Source of the DNA: Emcibacteraceae bacterium
Lineage (GTDB): Bacteria; Pseudomonadota; Alphaproteobacteria; Sphingomonadales; Emcibacteraceae
Length of the DNA stretch: 15,344 nucleotides
Direction: 5' to 3'
NCBI GenBank assembly: GCA_016763335.1
Contig: JAESUD010000326.1
Coordinates: forward strand, 1 to 15,344
In this document: positions 14,290-15,344 of the stretch, one piece after another
How positions within the stretch are numbered: position 1 is the stretch's first letter
Layout: each line of letters begins with the position of its first letter
Notes under the pieces: generated by a model
What the model was told of the DNA's origin: nothing
What the model saw: the letters and a program-made list of their open reading frames with translations, nothing else
Databases searched by the model: none
Translations under genes and position numbers: made by a program

Positions 14290-15344
14290 ATGAAAATCAA
14301 TAAATTTAAAACAGCAAGCTCCATTTTTGCGTTATCCCTTGCCTTTACCGCATCAAATGGTTTGGCTCAGGAAATGCCTACCGCAGAACAGATGTGGGAA
14401 ATGATAAAGCAACAACAAGAGCAGATATCACGCCTTGAAGAAAAACTTGGTGTCACAGAAAGAGTTGCTGAAGATAACAAACAAAAAGTAGCTGTTACAG
14501 AAATGAAAATTGAAGCAACTGCCGCAACACTAGAAGACACTATTAGTGCTACAGGCAGCGGAAACTCATCTCGTACTTCCATCGGTGGATATGCAGAACT
14601 CCATTATAATGGTGGCGATGCGGACCAAATTGACTTTCACCGATATGTGATGTTTCTTGGTCATGAATTTAATGACAAAATTCGTTTTTTCAGTGAACTT
14701 GAAGTCGAGCATTCAATTGCTGGCCAAGGCAAGGTTGGTGAAGTTGAACTTGAGCAAGCATTCGTTGAATTTGACTTAACTGATAACATGACATCATCTG
14801 TTGGTTTACAATTGATTCCGGTCGGTATTCTAAATGAAACCCACGAACCACCAACATTTTACGGCGTTGAACGAAATGCAGTGGAAAAAAATATCATCCC
14901 GTCCACATGGTGGGAAGCTGGGGTAAAATTCACTGGTAAAATCACTGAAAATCTTCAATATGACGCCATGGTCCATTCTGGCCTCGCGACACCGACTACT
15001 GGCGGCAATGCATTTCTAATCCGAAAAGGACGTCAAAAAGTAGGTAAAGCCACTTGGAAAAACTCTGCATTTACTGGTCGTCTTTCATGGATGCCTGTTG
15101 CTGGCGTTAATCTAGGTGTTAGCGTACAATATCAAAGCGACCTCACACAAACCGCCTCCCCTACCTCCGCGACCCTTATCGAAGGACACGCCGATATCCG
15201 TCATCAAATTTCCACATCAAGCCAAATTGGCCTGCGCGCCCTTTATGCACAGTGGAATCTGAATAGCGTCGAAGCGGAGCTTCTAGGCCGTAATATTCAG
15301 CGTGGTTGGTATATTGAACCGTCCTATAAATATTCATTTAGCAA
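14290..15344 (+). CDS. Outer-membrane porin with N-terminal coiled coil; 3' end beyond window
   Basis: First 351 residues of an outer-membrane beta-barrel porin; the gene runs off the right edge. The signal peptide is about 1-26 with a GLA/QE cleavage. Then comes a heptad-like segment (about 31-80, WEMIKQQQEQISRLEEKLG) that probably forms a trimeric periplasmic coiled coil as in DcaP-type porins. The barrel begins near SIGGYAELHYN with alternating strands ending in aromatic residues. The stretch ETHEPPTFYGVERNAVE and the following IIPSTWWEAGVKF match porins often labelled phosphate-selective porin O/P in marine proteobacteria, but the actual substrate cannot be read from this. The ATG follows GGAAG by four bases. 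It is divergent from apbE and shares the inverted-repeat region. Confidence 0.85.
   Translation, partial: MKINKFKTASSIFALSLAFTASNGLAQEMPTAEQMWEMIKQQQEQISRLEEKLGVTERVAEDNKQKVAVTEMKIEATAATLEDTISATGSGNSSRTSIGGYAELHYNGGDADQIDFHRYVMFLGHEFNDKIRFFSELEVEHSIAGQGKVGEVELEQAFVEFDLTDNMTSSVGLQLIPVGILNETHEPPTFYGVERNAVEKNIIPSTWWEAGVKFTGKITENLQYDAMVHSGLATPTTGGNAFLIRKGRQKVGKATWKNSAFTGRLSWMPVAGVNLGVSVQYQSDLTQTASPTSATLIEGHADIRHQISTSSQIGLRALYAQWNLNSVEAELLGRNIQRGWYIEPSYKYSFS

Overview
The window is AT-rich chromosomal DNA from an alphaproteobacterium, probably a marine or other aquatic lineage. The main evidence is the gene string rnd-lptC-lptA-lptB-rpoN-hpf-ptsN in one orientation. This includes a short RNase D without HRDC domains, a long two-domain HPF and an EIIA-Ntr, an arrangement typical of Alphaproteobacteria. 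The sodium-coupled sugar symporter and the porin fit an aquatic lifestyle. I cannot name the genus from sequence alone.

Region 1 (1-2480, minus strand) is a two-gene sugar unit. A secreted protein of the PQQ sugar dehydrogenase fold is followed by a vSGLT-like Na+/solute symporter that is cut by the left window edge. A good sigma70-type promoter lies in the divergent gap at 2514-2542. Region 2 (2592-8265, plus strand) is the conserved housekeeping block: tRNA-processing exonuclease, the LPS-export proteins LptC, LptA and LptB, sigma-54, ribosome hibernation factor and PTS-Ntr EIIA. hpf has its own 211-bp leader with a promoter candidate and a small GCAA-loop hairpin. A strong bidirectional terminator (8270-8299) separates ptsN from the converging genes.

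Region 3 (8324-11092, minus strand) is the least ordinary part. In transcription order it reads: a small orphan ParA-type ATPase, a basic protein with a C-terminal ribbon-helix-helix domain, and a TPR plus SPOR-domain protein. The third gene appears to carry a one-base frameshift that separates a lipoprotein signal peptide and lipobox from the body of the protein. A type Ib-like ParA beside an RHH protein recalls ParF/ParG plasmid partition pairs. The SPOR protein would add a peptidoglycan-binding envelope component. This trio is the best candidate here for an undescribed positioning system.

Region 4 (11304-14130, minus strand) holds apbE (periplasmic flavin transferase) followed by a fused aminodeoxychorismate synthase/lyase (PabB-PabC). 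Region 5 (14290 to the right edge, plus strand) is a coiled-coil porin, truncated by the window. The apbE-porin divergent gap contains a 16-bp perfect inverted repeat with two related semi-palindromes, a likely shared operator. No gap between genes exceeds 300 bases, and I saw no tRNA, rRNA, CRISPR array or insertion sequence.
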